From the NCBI GenBank assembly GCA_002479075.1, contig DLLG01000018.1, positions 79,511 through 143,510 of the forward strand: 64,000 nt of DNA. Direction: 5' to 3'. A program made the position numbers and the translations under genes. Below are positions 39,389-47,940 of this stretch, one piece after another. How positions within the stretch are numbered: position 1 is the stretch's first letter; every line of letters begins with the position of its first letter. The stretch comes from Clostridiales bacterium UBA7568 (GTDB lineage: Bacteria; Bacillota; Clostridia; Oscillospirales; CAG-272). The notes under the pieces were generated by a model. That model was not told the DNA's origin. It saw nothing but the letters and a program-made list of their open reading frames with translations, and searched no databases.

Positions 39389-39418
39389 AAAGCAGAGATG
39401 GCCTTTCATCTCTGCTTT
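39389..39418 (-). terminator. Bidirectional terminator after the VTT membrane protein gene
   Basis: Stem AAAGCAGAGATG/CATCTCTGCTTT with a 6-base loop, immediately after the minus-strand stop codon; the last hairpin of repeat array A. The minus-strand tail is CTTTATT. Confidence 0.65.
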
Positions 39419-40120
39419 TTATTCATCATTTTCGGCGGTGTCCTCCGTCTTATTTTTGCTTTTCTTCACCCATAAGCGGTAAACGAGCATAGTGGTTGCC
39501 GTGAACGCCAGTCTGCTCACAACGGCTATCCAGAACGCCGGCGAGCGATAATTTTTTATCTCTGCTCCGATAATCGTTTCAAGTATAAGGTCGGGGGCGG
39601 CGCCGAGCAGGCTCATCACAAGATATTTCGGATAGCTTATTTTCGAAGCTCCGAAATACATACTCACAACGTCCATCGGCAAAACTCCGACGACGCGCAT
39701 AGCGAATACGGCAAAAAGGCTGTTCTTTTTTATCAGAGAATAAAAATCCTCAAACTTCGGGTATCTTTTGCGCAGCTTGTCCACAGTAACCGCGCCCGAT
39801 ATTCTGCCCGCCACATAAGCGGAGGAAAACGAAGCGGCAATCACAGCAAGATTGACCAATATCGCCGTAACCTTGTCCTTGAATATCAGAACGGATATAA
39901 ATTCCAGAAGCAAAAACGGGCAGAACACGGATAAGCCCTTCACAGCGCCGATCAGCATCATAAACAGAACGGCAAGCGCTTCGCTCTTCGGCGTAATACC
40001 AATTATGTTATCCGCCGTTATCTTGTCTCTGAAAACAAAATACAGGATCGCAATAGCAGCAACTACGGCAATCGGGAAGAATCTCAATATCTCCCCGGTT
40101 GACCTTTTCTTATTTTTCAT
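39419..40120 (-). CDS. TVP38/TMEM64 (VTT domain) membrane protein
   Basis: Membrane protein of 233 residues with five or six helices, of the DedA/VTT superfamily, some members of which move lipids across membranes. Marks are GRISGAVTVDKLRKRYPKF and AMRVVGVLPMDVVSMYFGASKISYPKYL, the latter split by prolines as in VTT re-entrant loops. I start at the ATG at 40120 with GGAG about 10 bases upstream; it overlaps the end of the upstream gene by 11 bases. Function in this organism unknown. Confidence 0.85.
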   Translation of the reverse strand: MKNKKRSTGEILRFFPIAVVAAIAILYFVFRDKITADNIIGITPKSEALAVLFMMLIGAVKGLSVFCPFLLLEFISVLIFKDKVTAILVNLAVIAASFSSAYVAGRISGAVTVDKLRKRYPKFEDFYSLIKKNSLFAVFAMRVVGVLPMDVVSMYFGASKISYPKYLVMSLLGAAPDLILETIIGAEIKNYRSPAFWIAVVSRLAFTATTMLVYRLWVKKSKNKTEDTAENDE

Positions 40121-40952
40121 TTCCGTTTGTCTCCGCAAGAGCCTTATCTTCGTCGTTTTCTATGCGGAGGGTAGGAATGAAGTTTTTTGCTATCTTCCCT
40201 TTTCCGCGATGCTTTATATAGAAATATCCGATTATGCAGAACACAAGCGCGCCGAGGAAGTTGACAAAAAGATCCTCCATTGTGTCGTAAAGGCCTATAT
40301 CGAGATAACCGTTTATTCCGAGCGACTGACCGTTTACAGCCGTATCCGTAATTCCCGAAACGCTTATCGGAATGTTGCTCTTCGTCGGATCGAGGAGAGT
40401 TGAATTAAAGGAATTTATAATCGTATCCTTCTGCATATCCTTGCCAAGCAGCCTGTCAACCCCAAACTCAAAGAACTCCCAGAACACGCCGACAGTCATT
40501 GAAAAACAGAATGACGCAGCCGAAACATAAAACGGGGAAAGCGTAAACTTGATTTTTTCATCCTGGTTGAGCACATCGACAAGGCAAAAGCCGAGCGCGG
40601 CGCATATGAAGCCCCAGGTTGTATGAAGCATAGTATCCCAGAACGGAATATTTATGAAGAAGCTCGCAATCTCGCCGAGTATTTCCGATGCGAAAATGAA
40701 CACGAGAACAATTATCTCAAGCACATTCGGAATGTCGAGATGAAACTGCCTTTTAACAAAACTCGGTATCGAAAACATTATGAATACAAGCACGCAAAGG
40801 AAGGCATTTTCATAGTTTCCGAGCATAACGGCACGCACAAGGCTTGCCATTACAAGCACGCCGAGAATAATATACGCAATTTTCAGTCCGCGGCTCATTT
40901 TTTTCATTTCTTCAAGTCTTTCGGCTCTTTCCTGTCTGATACTTTTTTTCAA
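40110..40952 (-). CDS. YjdF-like (DUF2238-type) integral membrane protein
   Basis: About 280 residues with seven or eight helices. The HTTWGFICAALGFCLVDVLN and VGVFWEFFEFGVDRLLG segments match the DUF2238/YjdF family as I know it; function unknown. A TTG at 40952 has AAAGGAG 8 bases upstream, while the longer frame's ATG at 40985 has no ribosome binding site. Overlaps and is probably co-transcribed with the VTT protein. The insert near residues 190-225 is Asn/Ser-rich. Confidence 0.75.
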   Translation of the reverse strand: MKKSIRQERAERLEEMKKMSRGLKIAYIILGVLVMASLVRAVMLGNYENAFLCVLVFIMFSIPSFVKRQFHLDIPNVLEIIVLVFIFASEILGEIASFFINIPFWDTMLHTTWGFICAALGFCLVDVLNQDEKIKFTLSPFYVSAASFCFSMTVGVFWEFFEFGVDRLLGKDMQKDTIINSFNSTLLDPTKSNIPISVSGITDTAVNGQSLGINGYLDIGLYDTMEDLFVNFLGALVFCIIGYFYIKHRGKGKIAKNFIPTLRIENDEDKALAETNGNEK

Positions 40953-41015
40953 AACCGTTTCTCCTTTATGTTTTATTTTCGGCATCGCACGATTCGTTTA
41001 TTCGGGCCTTTTTAT

Positions 41016-41047
41016 AAAAAAACTCCGCAGCTGTACTGCGGAGTTTT
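41016..41047 (-). terminator. Terminator of rplS
   Basis: Stem ACTCCGCAG/CTGCGGAGT with flanking A and T runs; minus-strand tail TTTTTTTATAAA. Directly after the rplS stop codon. Confidence 0.9.
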
Positions 41048-41052
41048 CGCAA

Positions 41053-41394
41053 TTAAATCTGTTCTTTAACCTTAGCTGCTTTGCCGACTCTGTCGCGTAC
41101 GTAATAGAGTTTAGCACGTCTTACTTTACCGCGGCGGATAACTTCGACCTTAGCAACCTTCGGAGAGTGCAGAGGGAACGTTTTCTCAACGCCGACGCCG
41201 TAAGCAATTCTTCTGACTGTGAAAGTCTCGGAGATACCGCCGTTTCTCTTGGCGATAACCGTTCCTTCAAAGAGCTGAATTCTTTCGCGCGTGCCCTCGA
41301 CTATCTTATTGTGAACGACGACCGTGTCACCAACTTCGAACTTGGGGAGCTCGGTCTTTAATTGCTCGCTGACAAAAGCTGAAATCTTATCCAT
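41053..41394 (-). CDS. rplS: Ribosomal protein L19
   Basis: 50S protein at the subunit interface, 113 residues. Marks are [32 protein letters not shown] and [19 protein letters not shown] stands 8 bases before the ATG at 41394; a longer open frame upstream lies before the ribosome binding site. It is a single-gene unit here, away from the usual rpsP-trmD neighbours. Confidence 0.98.
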   Translation of the reverse strand: MDKISAFVSEQLKTELPKFEVGDTVVVHNKIVEGTRERIQLFEGTVIAKRNGGISETFTVRRIAYGVGVEKTFPLHSPKVAKVEVIRRGKVRRAKLYYVRDRVGKAAKVKEQI

Positions 41395-41472
41395 TGTTTT
41401 TTCCTCCTTTTGAAATAAAGAGCGTTCATACGAGCAAGCAGCGGACCGCCCCTTTTGCAATACAGCTCTACC

Positions 41473-41501
41473 ATTATATCAGCTTTTTTTGATAATTGCA
41501 A
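41473..41501 (-). promoter_or_regulatory. Promoter of rplS
   Basis: TTGCAA (41501-41496) and TATAAT (41478-41473), 17-base spacer. The 75-base leader contains paired runs (GGGGCGGTCCGC, GAGC...GCTC) that could be an L19-type autoregulatory leader, not proven. Confidence 0.65.
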
Positions 41502-41633
41502 TAGGTTTTTGAAATTTTTTCTTTGCTTTTTTCATATTTTTTTGCGACAATTCCGCCAGCGAGCCGAAAAAGCAAAAATTCCCGCCCATATTTTGACGCT
41601 CCGGACAGAATAATAAAAATAAAAAAGGTATTT

Positions 41634-43076
41634 ATGGATATTTACGAAAGCAAAAGGGCGGACTTTGAAAGTCGCTTTGAAAAAATGTCAGATCTTTCGG
41701 TCCGCAACCTGCGTTACGGAGATATGCGCATCTGCATTTTTTATATTTCGAACTTCTGCTCCAAAAATATGATAGCGGATCAGGTTATCGACCCGCTATC
41801 CGCTGCATACGGTCGCGAGGGAAACGGCTTCTGCATTGAGAGCTCGATCGCCTCCGCCTCACTTTCCGAAATCGCAGATGAAAACGAAGCCGAAGAAAAG
41901 CTGCTCTCCGGCTCCGCCGTTCTTATGTATGACGGCTCTCCCTGCTATGCGCTTTCCGTCGGCACGAAGAACGAGGAGGGGCGCTCCGGAAACGAGCCGG
42001 ACACGGAGAACGTCATAAGAGGCCCGCACGAGGGCTTTACGGAGAACGGCGAATCAAACGCTATGCTCATCCGTCGCCGCCTGCACACGGCAAGGCTCAA
42101 AAAGCTGAATTTTTCCGTCGGAACGGAATCAAAGACAGACGTTGCGATAATGTATATGGAAGGAATCGCGCGGGAAGGCCTCGTTGCGGAGGTGATACGC
42201 AGGATAAAAAATATAGATGTCGCAACCGTCACAGACTCCGGAACCGTCGAAATCTGCATTCAGGACGGCAGATACGCCCTCTTTCCGACAGTCGGCAATT
42301 CAGAGCGACCGGACAAAGTCGCCGCAAAGCTGACAGAGGGGAGGATTGCGATAATCGTTGACGGCTCGCCGGTCGTGCTGACGGTGCCATATCTTTTCTG
42401 CGAAGGCTTTCAGGTCACGGAGGACTATGCGAAGAGCCCCTGGTATGCGAGCTTTGTGCGCCTCCTGCGCCTTGCGGCAATGGCAATATCCGTCTGGCTG
42501 CCCGCTGTTTTCACGGCGATTCTTACACATCACGAATATATGGTCCCGCCTGCAACGCTTGAGGTCATAAACGAGTCAAGAGAAGGGCTCGCAATACCGA
42601 TATTTTCAGAGGTCATCGTCGTTTTTCTCCTGTTTGAGCTCGTGCGCGAGGTCGGGCTGCGAATGCCGAAGGCGGTCGGCTCGGCTGTCGGTATAGTCGG
42701 TGCGCTCCTCCTCGGCGACAGCGCAATCGAAGCGGGAATTGCGTCGTCGTCCGTACTGATAATCGTTGCGCTCGCCGCCCTCTGCAATTTCATCGTTCCG
42801 CCTTATATGAACCCCTCCGTCATTTACAGATCGATTATGATTCTTCTCGCCGGCTTTTTCGGGCTTTACGGCTTCTTTCTCGGATTTGTCTGCGGGGTGC
42901 TTTTCCTTGCGGGAAAGAGCTCCTTCGGCGCTCCGTATCTTTCGCCCGTTGCGCCGATTTCGCCTGAGGGGATGAGAGATTTTCCGATAATGACCGCCGT
43001 TCCGAAAATGCACATCGCACCAATATCAATTACGGGAAAGCGCATTAAAAGAACGGGAAGGGGGGAGAAAAAATGA
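41634..43076 (+). CDS. Spore germination protein, GerA/SpoVAF family
   Basis: Membrane protein of 480 residues of the GerAA/SpoVAF type, which in endospores senses or relays germinants in the inner membrane. The N-terminal cytosolic half has the family signature RGPHEGF (about 140-146) and MYMEGIA; the C-terminal half has about five helices with LREVGLRMPKAVGSAVG-like text and ALLLGDSAIEAG. I start at the ATG at 41634 (AAAGGT upstream); the open frame before it is AT-rich and unlike the family. Coupled (ATGA overlap) with the next gene. No GerAC lipoprotein is present. Confidence 0.9.
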   Translation: MDIYESKRADFESRFEKMSDLSVRNLRYGDMRICIFYISNFCSKNMIADQVIDPLSAAYGREGNGFCIESSIASASLSEIADENEAEEKLLSGSAVLMYDGSPCYALSVGTKNEEGRSGNEPDTENVIRGPHEGFTENGESNAMLIRRRLHTARLKKLNFSVGTESKTDVAIMYMEGIAREGLVAEVIRRIKNIDVATVTDSGTVEICIQDGRYALFPTVGNSERPDKVAAKLTEGRIAIIVDGSPVVLTVPYLFCEGFQVTEDYAKSPWYASFVRLLRLAAMAISVWLPAVFTAILTHHEYMVPPATLEVINESREGLAIPIFSEVIVVFLLFELVREVGLRMPKAVGSAVGIVGALLLGDSAIEAGIASSSVLIIVALAALCNFIVPPYMNPSVIYRSIMILLAGFFGLYGFFLGFVCGVLFLAGKSSFGAPYLSPVAPISPEGMRDFPIMTAVPKMHIAPISITGKRIKRTGRGEKK

Positions 43077-43882
43077 CGCTTTCAAGAGGGCTGACCTCCC
43101 GCCAGCTTTTCTTCCTCTCCGCAGCATATCTCTTCTCCGGCTTCTGCGTTTTCCGCACGAGGGGAATTTCGGATATGGTATTTGCGTTTCTGCTATGGTC
43201 GCTGTTTTCCGGCGTAGCGTTTATGATAAAACAGAGCGGAAAACCGCTTTTCTCCTCGCAACCGTTCCGCGCACTTCTCGCCGCCTGCTCCGCCGTAGCC
43301 GTCGCCCGCGACGTTTTCTCTCTTTATCTCTTCTCTTCCCTGGATAACAGCGGCGTCCCGCCGATAGTGTTTACCTTATCGCTCGTCGGAATAGCCGTTT
43401 TCATCGCATACAGGATAAAGCTTGTCGGCAGACTTGCAGAGCTTACTCCTTATATTTTCACAATCGTCCTGCTGACTTCAGTTCCGTATATGAAGGTATC
43501 TCTTTCGCTCTTTGCCGGAGGGTCTCTTTCCCCGCTCTTTTTCCCCTCCGCCCCGCTGCTGCTCTGCGCCGAGGTGTGCGAAACGGAAAGCGATCCGTCC
43601 CCGTTTCTCGCCGCAGAAAAGAACGGGCTTCCCCCGCTGATTCTTTCAATTCTCGGTGCGCTTCTCGGAGCTCTGCTCTATATCCCGTTTTCCGCCGCCG
43701 ACAGCTCAAAAAACGGGCTCATCTCCGTTTTTGTCTGGACGCTTTTTCTCATTCGTCTTTCGACGGACATTTTCTCCGCCATACGTCTGTGTAAAGAGAA
43801 AAGCGGCTGCCTGCCGACAGTCGCCTTCGCTTCCTTTATATTTGTTTCTTTTGCGATGATAGCAAAAAATCCCCTCCCCTGA
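43073..43882 (+). CDS. Membrane protein coupled to the germination gene, possibly GerAB-like
   Basis: A 269-residue hydrophobic protein with about eight predicted helices and few motifs. Its place directly after a GerA-family gene, with a 4-base overlap, is that of GerAB, the amino-acid-permease-like germinant receptor subunit. It is however about 100 residues shorter than usual, and sequence marks of GerAB are weak. The label is therefore inference from context. Its last codons overlap a terminator hairpin. Confidence 0.6.
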   Translation: MTLSRGLTSRQLFFLSAAYLFSGFCVFRTRGISDMVFAFLLWSLFSGVAFMIKQSGKPLFSSQPFRALLAACSAVAVARDVFSLYLFSSLDNSGVPPIVFTLSLVGIAVFIAYRIKLVGRLAELTPYIFTIVLLTSVPYMKVSLSLFAGGSLSPLFFPSAPLLLCAEVCETESDPSPFLAAEKNGLPPLILSILGALLGALLYIPFSAADSSKNGLISVFVWTLFLIRLSTDIFSAIRLCKEKSGCLPTVAFASFIFVSFAMIAKNPLP

Positions 43883-43893
43883 GGGGATTTTTC
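43866..43893. terminator. Bidirectional terminator between the germination pair and truB
   Basis: AAAAATCCCCTC/GAGGGGATTTTT with a CCCT loop, T run on both strands. It includes the end of the plus-strand gene and lies just after the truB stop. Confidence 0.85.
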
Positions 43894-43898
43894 ACATT

Positions 43899-44801
43899 TT
43901 ATACTACTCTCATAAACAGCTTGATCGCCGTGCCGTCCGGATAATCATTCGCCTCGCCTACGCCGACAAAGCCGTCTTTTGTATAAATCTTCACACGCTC
44001 GCCCGCAGCAAATCGGGTACCGATCTTCTTCTGATATATCTCACAACCGGAAAGGCAGAGCCTTGCATAAAAATCCGGCAGGAGCACACTTTCAAGATCC
44101 GGAAAAAGGTTTTCCGCAGGGATTAAACGAGCCGTCCGCTCATCAGGAGAAAGAGCTTCGAGTTCTTCCGGCGTCAGAGCGTCATCAAGGGTAAAATTAC
44201 CGGAGGAATACCTGCAAAGCGCGCTCATAGTCGCGCCGCAACCGAGCTTCTTGCCGATGTCCTCGCAGAGCGTGCGTATGTACGTTCCCTTTGAACAGGC
44301 AATACGCATTCTGTACGTGTCGCCCTCGCCTTCGATGTCGATAGACGATATGAAAAGCTCCCTCGGTTCGAGCTCAACGGTTTTTCCCTCTCGGGCAAGC
44401 TCATAAAGTTTCTTCCCGCCGACCTTTATTGCGCTGTACATCGGCGGCACCTGCATATATCTCCCGACAAACCCCTTCGCCGCAGAAATCACTTCATCCC
44501 TCGGCGGGATGTCGTCGCTTCGGGACAGGATGTTCCCTGTTATATCTGCCGTGTCTGTCACGATACCGAGCTTCATCTCCGCATTGTATACCTTGCCCTG
44601 CGCGGTAACATAGTCGGACGCCTTTACGGCTTTGCCGACAAGCATTATAAGCAGTCCCGTTGCCATCGGGTCAAGGGTTCCCGTATGCCCTACGCTACGG
44701 GTCCCGTAAAGCCGGCGCACCTTTGCAACGGCGTCGTGAGAGGTTATGCCCTCGGGCTTTGAGAGAAGCAGAACGCCTCCCTTCGGTATTTCATTTTTCA
44801 A
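43899..44801 (-). CDS. truB: tRNA pseudouridine-55 synthase
   Basis: Makes the pseudouridine in the T-loop of all tRNAs; 300 residues. The catalytic aspartate is D44 in GHTGTLDPMATGLL; KPEGITSHDAV lies before it. I use the TTG at 44801 with AAGGAG 7 bases upstream; a GTG two codons earlier is too close to it. It overlaps the end of nrnA, so rbfA-nrnA-truB is one operon. The usual upstream nusA-infB and downstream ribF are absent. Confidence 0.95.
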   Translation of the reverse strand: MKNEIPKGGVLLLSKPEGITSHDAVAKVRRLYGTRSVGHTGTLDPMATGLLIMLVGKAVKASDYVTAQGKVYNAEMKLGIVTDTADITGNILSRSDDIPPRDEVISAAKGFVGRYMQVPPMYSAIKVGGKKLYELAREGKTVELEPRELFISSIDIEGEGDTYRMRIACSKGTYIRTLCEDIGKKLGCGATMSALCRYSSGNFTLDDALTPEELEALSPDERTARLIPAENLFPDLESVLLPDFYARLCLSGCEIYQKKIGTRFAAGERVKIYTKDGFVGVGEANDYPDGTAIKLFMRVV

Positions 44802-45771
44802 AGCCACACTCCTTAATTATTTTTTCTATCGCTTCTTCGACCTCATCCGCCGGAACGCTGCATCCCGCCGCGCCGACGTGCCCTCCGCCGCCGAACATAG
44901 CGCAGATTCTCGCCATATCGATGTCTCCCGTGGATCTTGTTGATATTTTGAAAACGCCGGGGGTTCTTTCCCTTGCAAACAGCGCAACCTTAACCCCCTC
45001 CGCGCGCCTTATAACGTTTATAACATCATATGTGTCCTCGTCCTCAAAGCCGCATTTTTCCTTGTCTGCTTCCGTGATCTTCACATAGGAAACCTTGCCG
45101 CCGCAAAGATATCTGACGTGTTCCATAGCAAATGCCTCCGCCGCGAGGGCGGTCTTGCTTTTCATCTCAAAAAGACTGCGGCATATCTGAAAATGGTTTG
45201 CGCCGCATTCGATCAGCTTCGCCGCGATCTTGTGTGTATAGGGCGTTGTGTTTGCATAGCGGAAGCCGCCCGTATCGGCAGCAAGTGCGGCATAAAGCAG
45301 CGATGCTGTCCTTTCCGGAATCTTGCCCTGTATCATCCTGTTTATAACCCTGTATACTATCTCTGCGCAAGCGCCCGCCTCGGGATCGACAAATCTGTAA
45401 AGCGCAAGGTCATCGTGGCAGGCGTGATGATCGAGAGAAAGATCGATCTTCGCCGCAAGATAATGATATTTCCCGAGCTGATTTGGAGAAGCCACGTCAA
45501 CCGATATAAGAAATTTCGGCGTAAAATCTCTCGGCAGATCTTCAATTCCGAAGAACCGCTTGCCCTCTGTCAGAAACATAAGTGACTGCGGAATCTTATC
45601 GCAGCAGACCATATACGCTTTCTTTCCGACGGAGCGGAGCGTCAGCACGAGCGCAAGCGCCGAGCCGATCGTATCCGAATCGGGATTTTCGTGCATAAAT
45701 ATAAGGAAATTATCGTTTCTTTCAAGAACCTTGCGTATGCCGTTTATTGTTATATTATTGCTCGCCGTCAC
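44791..45771 (-). CDS. nrnA: DHH/DHHA1 phosphoesterase NrnA (nanoRNase/pAp phosphatase)
   Basis: Degrades 2-5-base RNA and 3',5'-pAp in the cytosol; about 326 residues. The DHH domain shows HENPDSDTIGSALAL, LISVDVASPNQLG and the LDHHACHD motif; the DHHA1 domain ends with the GGGHVGAAGCS motif. A GTG at 45771 has AAGGAGG 6 bases upstream, which fixes the start; it overlaps the end of rbfA by 17 bases. Confidence 0.95.
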   Translation of the reverse strand: MTASNNITINGIRKVLERNDNFLIFMHENPDSDTIGSALALVLTLRSVGKKAYMVCCDKIPQSLMFLTEGKRFFGIEDLPRDFTPKFLISVDVASPNQLGKYHYLAAKIDLSLDHHACHDDLALYRFVDPEAGACAEIVYRVINRMIQGKIPERTASLLYAALAADTGGFRYANTTPYTHKIAAKLIECGANHFQICRSLFEMKSKTALAAEAFAMEHVRYLCGGKVSYVKITEADKEKCGFEDEDTYDVINVIRRAEGVKVALFARERTPGVFKISTRSTGDIDMARICAMFGGGGHVGAAGCSVPADEVEEAIEKIIKECGFEK

Positions 45772-46144
45772 CTGCGTCCTCCTTTTCTTCATCGGATGAG
45801 ACGCCCGTCTGCTTAATAAGCTCAAAAATATCCGCTCCGCGCTTTATCGCGTCGTCATATTCAAAATTGAATTCGGGCGTTGCGCGCATATTCAGCGTTT
45901 CCGCAACCGTATGACGGATAAAACCCGCCGCGCTGTACAGCCCCTTTTTGATCTCTTTTATCTTTTCGGAATCCGCGCCGAGGATGGAAAAATATACCTT
46001 TGCATATTTCAGGTCACCTGAAACGTCGCAATGGGTAACGGTTATAAGCTCGCCCGCAACCCTCGGATCCTTTACGGAACGTATCGCCTCCGCAACCACG
46101 CGTCCGACCTCGTCGTTTACGCGAGCTCTTCTGTATCCTGCCAT
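45755..46144 (-). CDS. rbfA: Ribosome-binding factor A
   Basis: 30S maturation factor acting near the 16S rRNA 5' end; 129 residues. The KH-like fold shows YRRARVNDEV at the start and KDPRVAGELITVTHCDVSGDLKYAKVYFS in the middle (DPR and DLKYAKVY are typical). The ATG at 46144 has AAGGGA 9 bases upstream. First gene of rbfA-nrnA-truB. The acidic C-terminal tail overlaps nrnA. Confidence 0.96.
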   Translation of the reverse strand: MAGYRRARVNDEVGRVVAEAIRSVKDPRVAGELITVTHCDVSGDLKYAKVYFSILGADSEKIKEIKKGLYSAAGFIRHTVAETLNMRATPEFNFEYDDAIKRGADIFELIKQTGVSSDEEKEDAGDGEQ

Positions 46145-46188
46145 AATAATCATTCCCTTCGGTAATAATCGATATTTTTACATAGACC

Positions 46189-46218
46189 ATTATACCACAA
46201 CTCCCCCCGAAATAACAA
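46189..46218 (-). promoter_or_regulatory. Promoter of rbfA-nrnA-truB
   Basis: TTGTTA (46218-46213) and TATAAT (46194-46189), 18-base spacer, minus strand. Confidence 0.55.
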
Positions 46219-46256
46219 GATTTTTTTGAAAAGAGGACAAAGAAATGAGCAGGTGA

Positions 46257-46285
46257 TTGACAGTTTTTCTTTTCCGTGATATAAT
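46257..46285 (+). promoter_or_regulatory. Promoter of the TerB/BrxD-like pair
   Basis: Consensus TTGACA (46257-46262) and TATAAT (46280-46285), 17-base spacer, 38 bases before the start codon. Confidence 0.8.
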
Positions 46286-46323
46286 TATACGATACAGAAA
46301 CACACGGGAGGAGGACTTCGCTT

Positions 46324-47940
46324 ATGGCAAAAAACACCGATAGAAACGACGATTTCTGGACTTTGTCCGAGCTTGTTCCGAAGAGAACGTATATAAAAAA
46401 GCCGGAAAGCGACATCTCCCCGGTAACCGTTGAAACGGGCGATGAGGAAGGGGCGGGCGCACCCGTTCCGACTGTCGGAAAGCGTCCGTCTCCGCCGGCA
46501 AGAGAAAGCGTTTCATATTCTCCCGAACATTCGCTTATAGAGGAAGTCACATTGGAGCCCTGGCCGGCAAATTTTTCGTTCTATTCAAAATTTCATTCGG
46601 AAGCCGCAAAGCTGTTTTCCGCCGAAGGAAAGCACTGCCCGCCGGAAAGATTTTTTGCATATACCCCCCAATACGAGCAGCTTTCGCAAAGTCAGCTTGA
46701 ATTTTATCTTTATTTCAGGCAGCTTGCCCGCAGCGGAGAATACCTTTGGGTTGACAGCAGCTATATTTTTCTCCTGCTTTATGAGATAATAAACCTTCCG
46801 GAGCTCATCCCCGCCGAAAAGGGGGCGGAAATGATTGCGGGGCTCTGGAAAGCATACAGGGACACCTACCCCTATCTTGACAAATACATCGGCGAATGGC
46901 TCTGCGATTACTGTCTTATCCGGCACATAGGACCGCCCGCCTCCGTCTTTGATTTTTGCGGCGAGACGATACAGAAGCTGTCATTTCCCGAGTTTTACGA
47001 GGATCCGCAAAGCGGTGCGTTCTCATTTGAATCCGTTTCGCGCTTCTCATCCTGTGACTATAAAAAAAGCCGCTTTTATACGGAGCACCGGGCGGAATAT
47101 GACCGTCACATTCCCGCGGCGGCGACGCTCGCCGTAAAAACGTTTCTTTCCGGCGACATACCAGAGGGATTTCTTGTTCTCTCGCACGACCTGCGCGACA
47201 GCTTTTCGGGAGCGGTTGCATATGTCGGCGTAAAATACAAAATCAAAATTACTTCCCTCTCTCTGCGGAAAAGCAGAGAATATCATCAGCTCTGCTCGGC
47301 TGTCATCAAAGCCTGCGAAAATGAGCTTCGCGCCGCAATGGGGATCAAATCCCGCTATTCCGTGCAGTCGCTGCCGGAAGTATGCAAAAGTGCGATCGCC
47401 GAATATTTTGACGGCTTCTATCCCGACCGCCGCGCAAAGAAAAAGATCATAACTTCGGATGACGATGCCCCTTATATGCGCTATTATATGCCGCGCCAAT
47501 CCGGCTCCGCCGATATCGGGCGCGCTATGCGCATTGAAAAATCCGCCTGGGAAACGGCAAAGCTGCTTGAAACGGAAACAGAGGAAGAACCGAAAATTTC
47601 GTCGCATAGCGCGCCTCCCTCGCCGCAGAGCGGCGAGGCGGCGCGGCGCTCACCCGAGCTTCCCTGTGCGGCGGCGGGCAACGAATACTGCACTGTACTT
47701 CTGGCGCTTGACGCCCCGATAAGGCAGGCGATCGCAGCGGCAGCCTGCGGAGAAATGAAAAAATTCTGCAGGGAACATTCGATAATGCCGGAGGAAGCCG
47801 CAAGGCTGATAAACGAAACCGCATTTGACATAACAGGCGATATACTCATAGATGATGACTTCGCCATTCTCGATGATTACCTCGACGATGTCAGGGGTGC
47901 TCTCGGCATCATCGGAATAACATATAAGGAGGATAAATAA
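46324..47940 (+). CDS. TerB-N/TerB-C domain protein
   Basis: Cytosolic protein of 538 residues. About 95-265 match the TerB-N domain (QLEFYLYFRQLARSGEYLWVD, IFLLLYEIINLP); about 455-538 match TerB-C (NETAFDITGDILID ending). A Pro/Ser-rich low-complexity linker (about 420-452) joins the halves, and residues 1-70 are disordered. TerB-type proteins are linked in other bacteria to tellurite resistance, stress response and phage defence cassettes, often beside a P-loop ATPase of the BREX BrxC/BrxD kind and a helicase. Here the stop codon overlaps the start of such an ATPase (TAATG). No helicase follows. Function not proven. Confidence 0.8.
   Translation: MAKNTDRNDDFWTLSELVPKRTYIKKPESDISPVTVETGDEEGAGAPVPTVGKRPSPPARESVSYSPEHSLIEEVTLEPWPANFSFYSKFHSEAAKLFSAEGKHCPPERFFAYTPQYEQLSQSQLEFYLYFRQLARSGEYLWVDSSYIFLLLYEIINLPELIPAEKGAEMIAGLWKAYRDTYPYLDKYIGEWLCDYCLIRHIGPPASVFDFCGETIQKLSFPEFYEDPQSGAFSFESVSRFSSCDYKKSRFYTEHRAEYDRHIPAAATLAVKTFLSGDIPEGFLVLSHDLRDSFSGAVAYVGVKYKIKITSLSLRKSREYHQLCSAVIKACENELRAAMGIKSRYSVQSLPEVCKSAIAEYFDGFYPDRRAKKKIITSDDDAPYMRYYMPRQSGSADIGRAMRIEKSAWETAKLLETETEEEPKISSHSAPPSPQSGEAARRSPELPCAAAGNEYCTVLLALDAPIRQAIAAAACGEMKKFCREHSIMPEEAARLINETAFDITGDILIDDDFAILDDYLDDVRGALGIIGITYKEDK

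Larger units (their letters stand above)
38979..39418. repeat. Repeat array A: post-stop palindrome and four core units with hairpins
   Basis: A gene-free stretch of 440 bases. It opens with the perfect palindrome 38979-39006 (CCTACTTTTCTTT, GA, AAAGAAAAGTAGG) directly after a TAA. Then the core phrase GCAAAAGAAACTTC-(A/G)-(G/A)TTATTGGTTT appears four times in degenerate form, from about 39007, 39118, 39228 and 39343. Between them stand hairpins at 39166-39190 and 39298-39316 (GGGAGGGG/CCCCTCCC). Array B at 59423-59826 is its paralogue. Confidence 0.75.

Noticed and set aside
38979..39418. A CRISPR array or transposon in the repeat region
   Set aside because: Units vary in length and sequence, with no unique spacers of constant size, no transposase and no cas genes.
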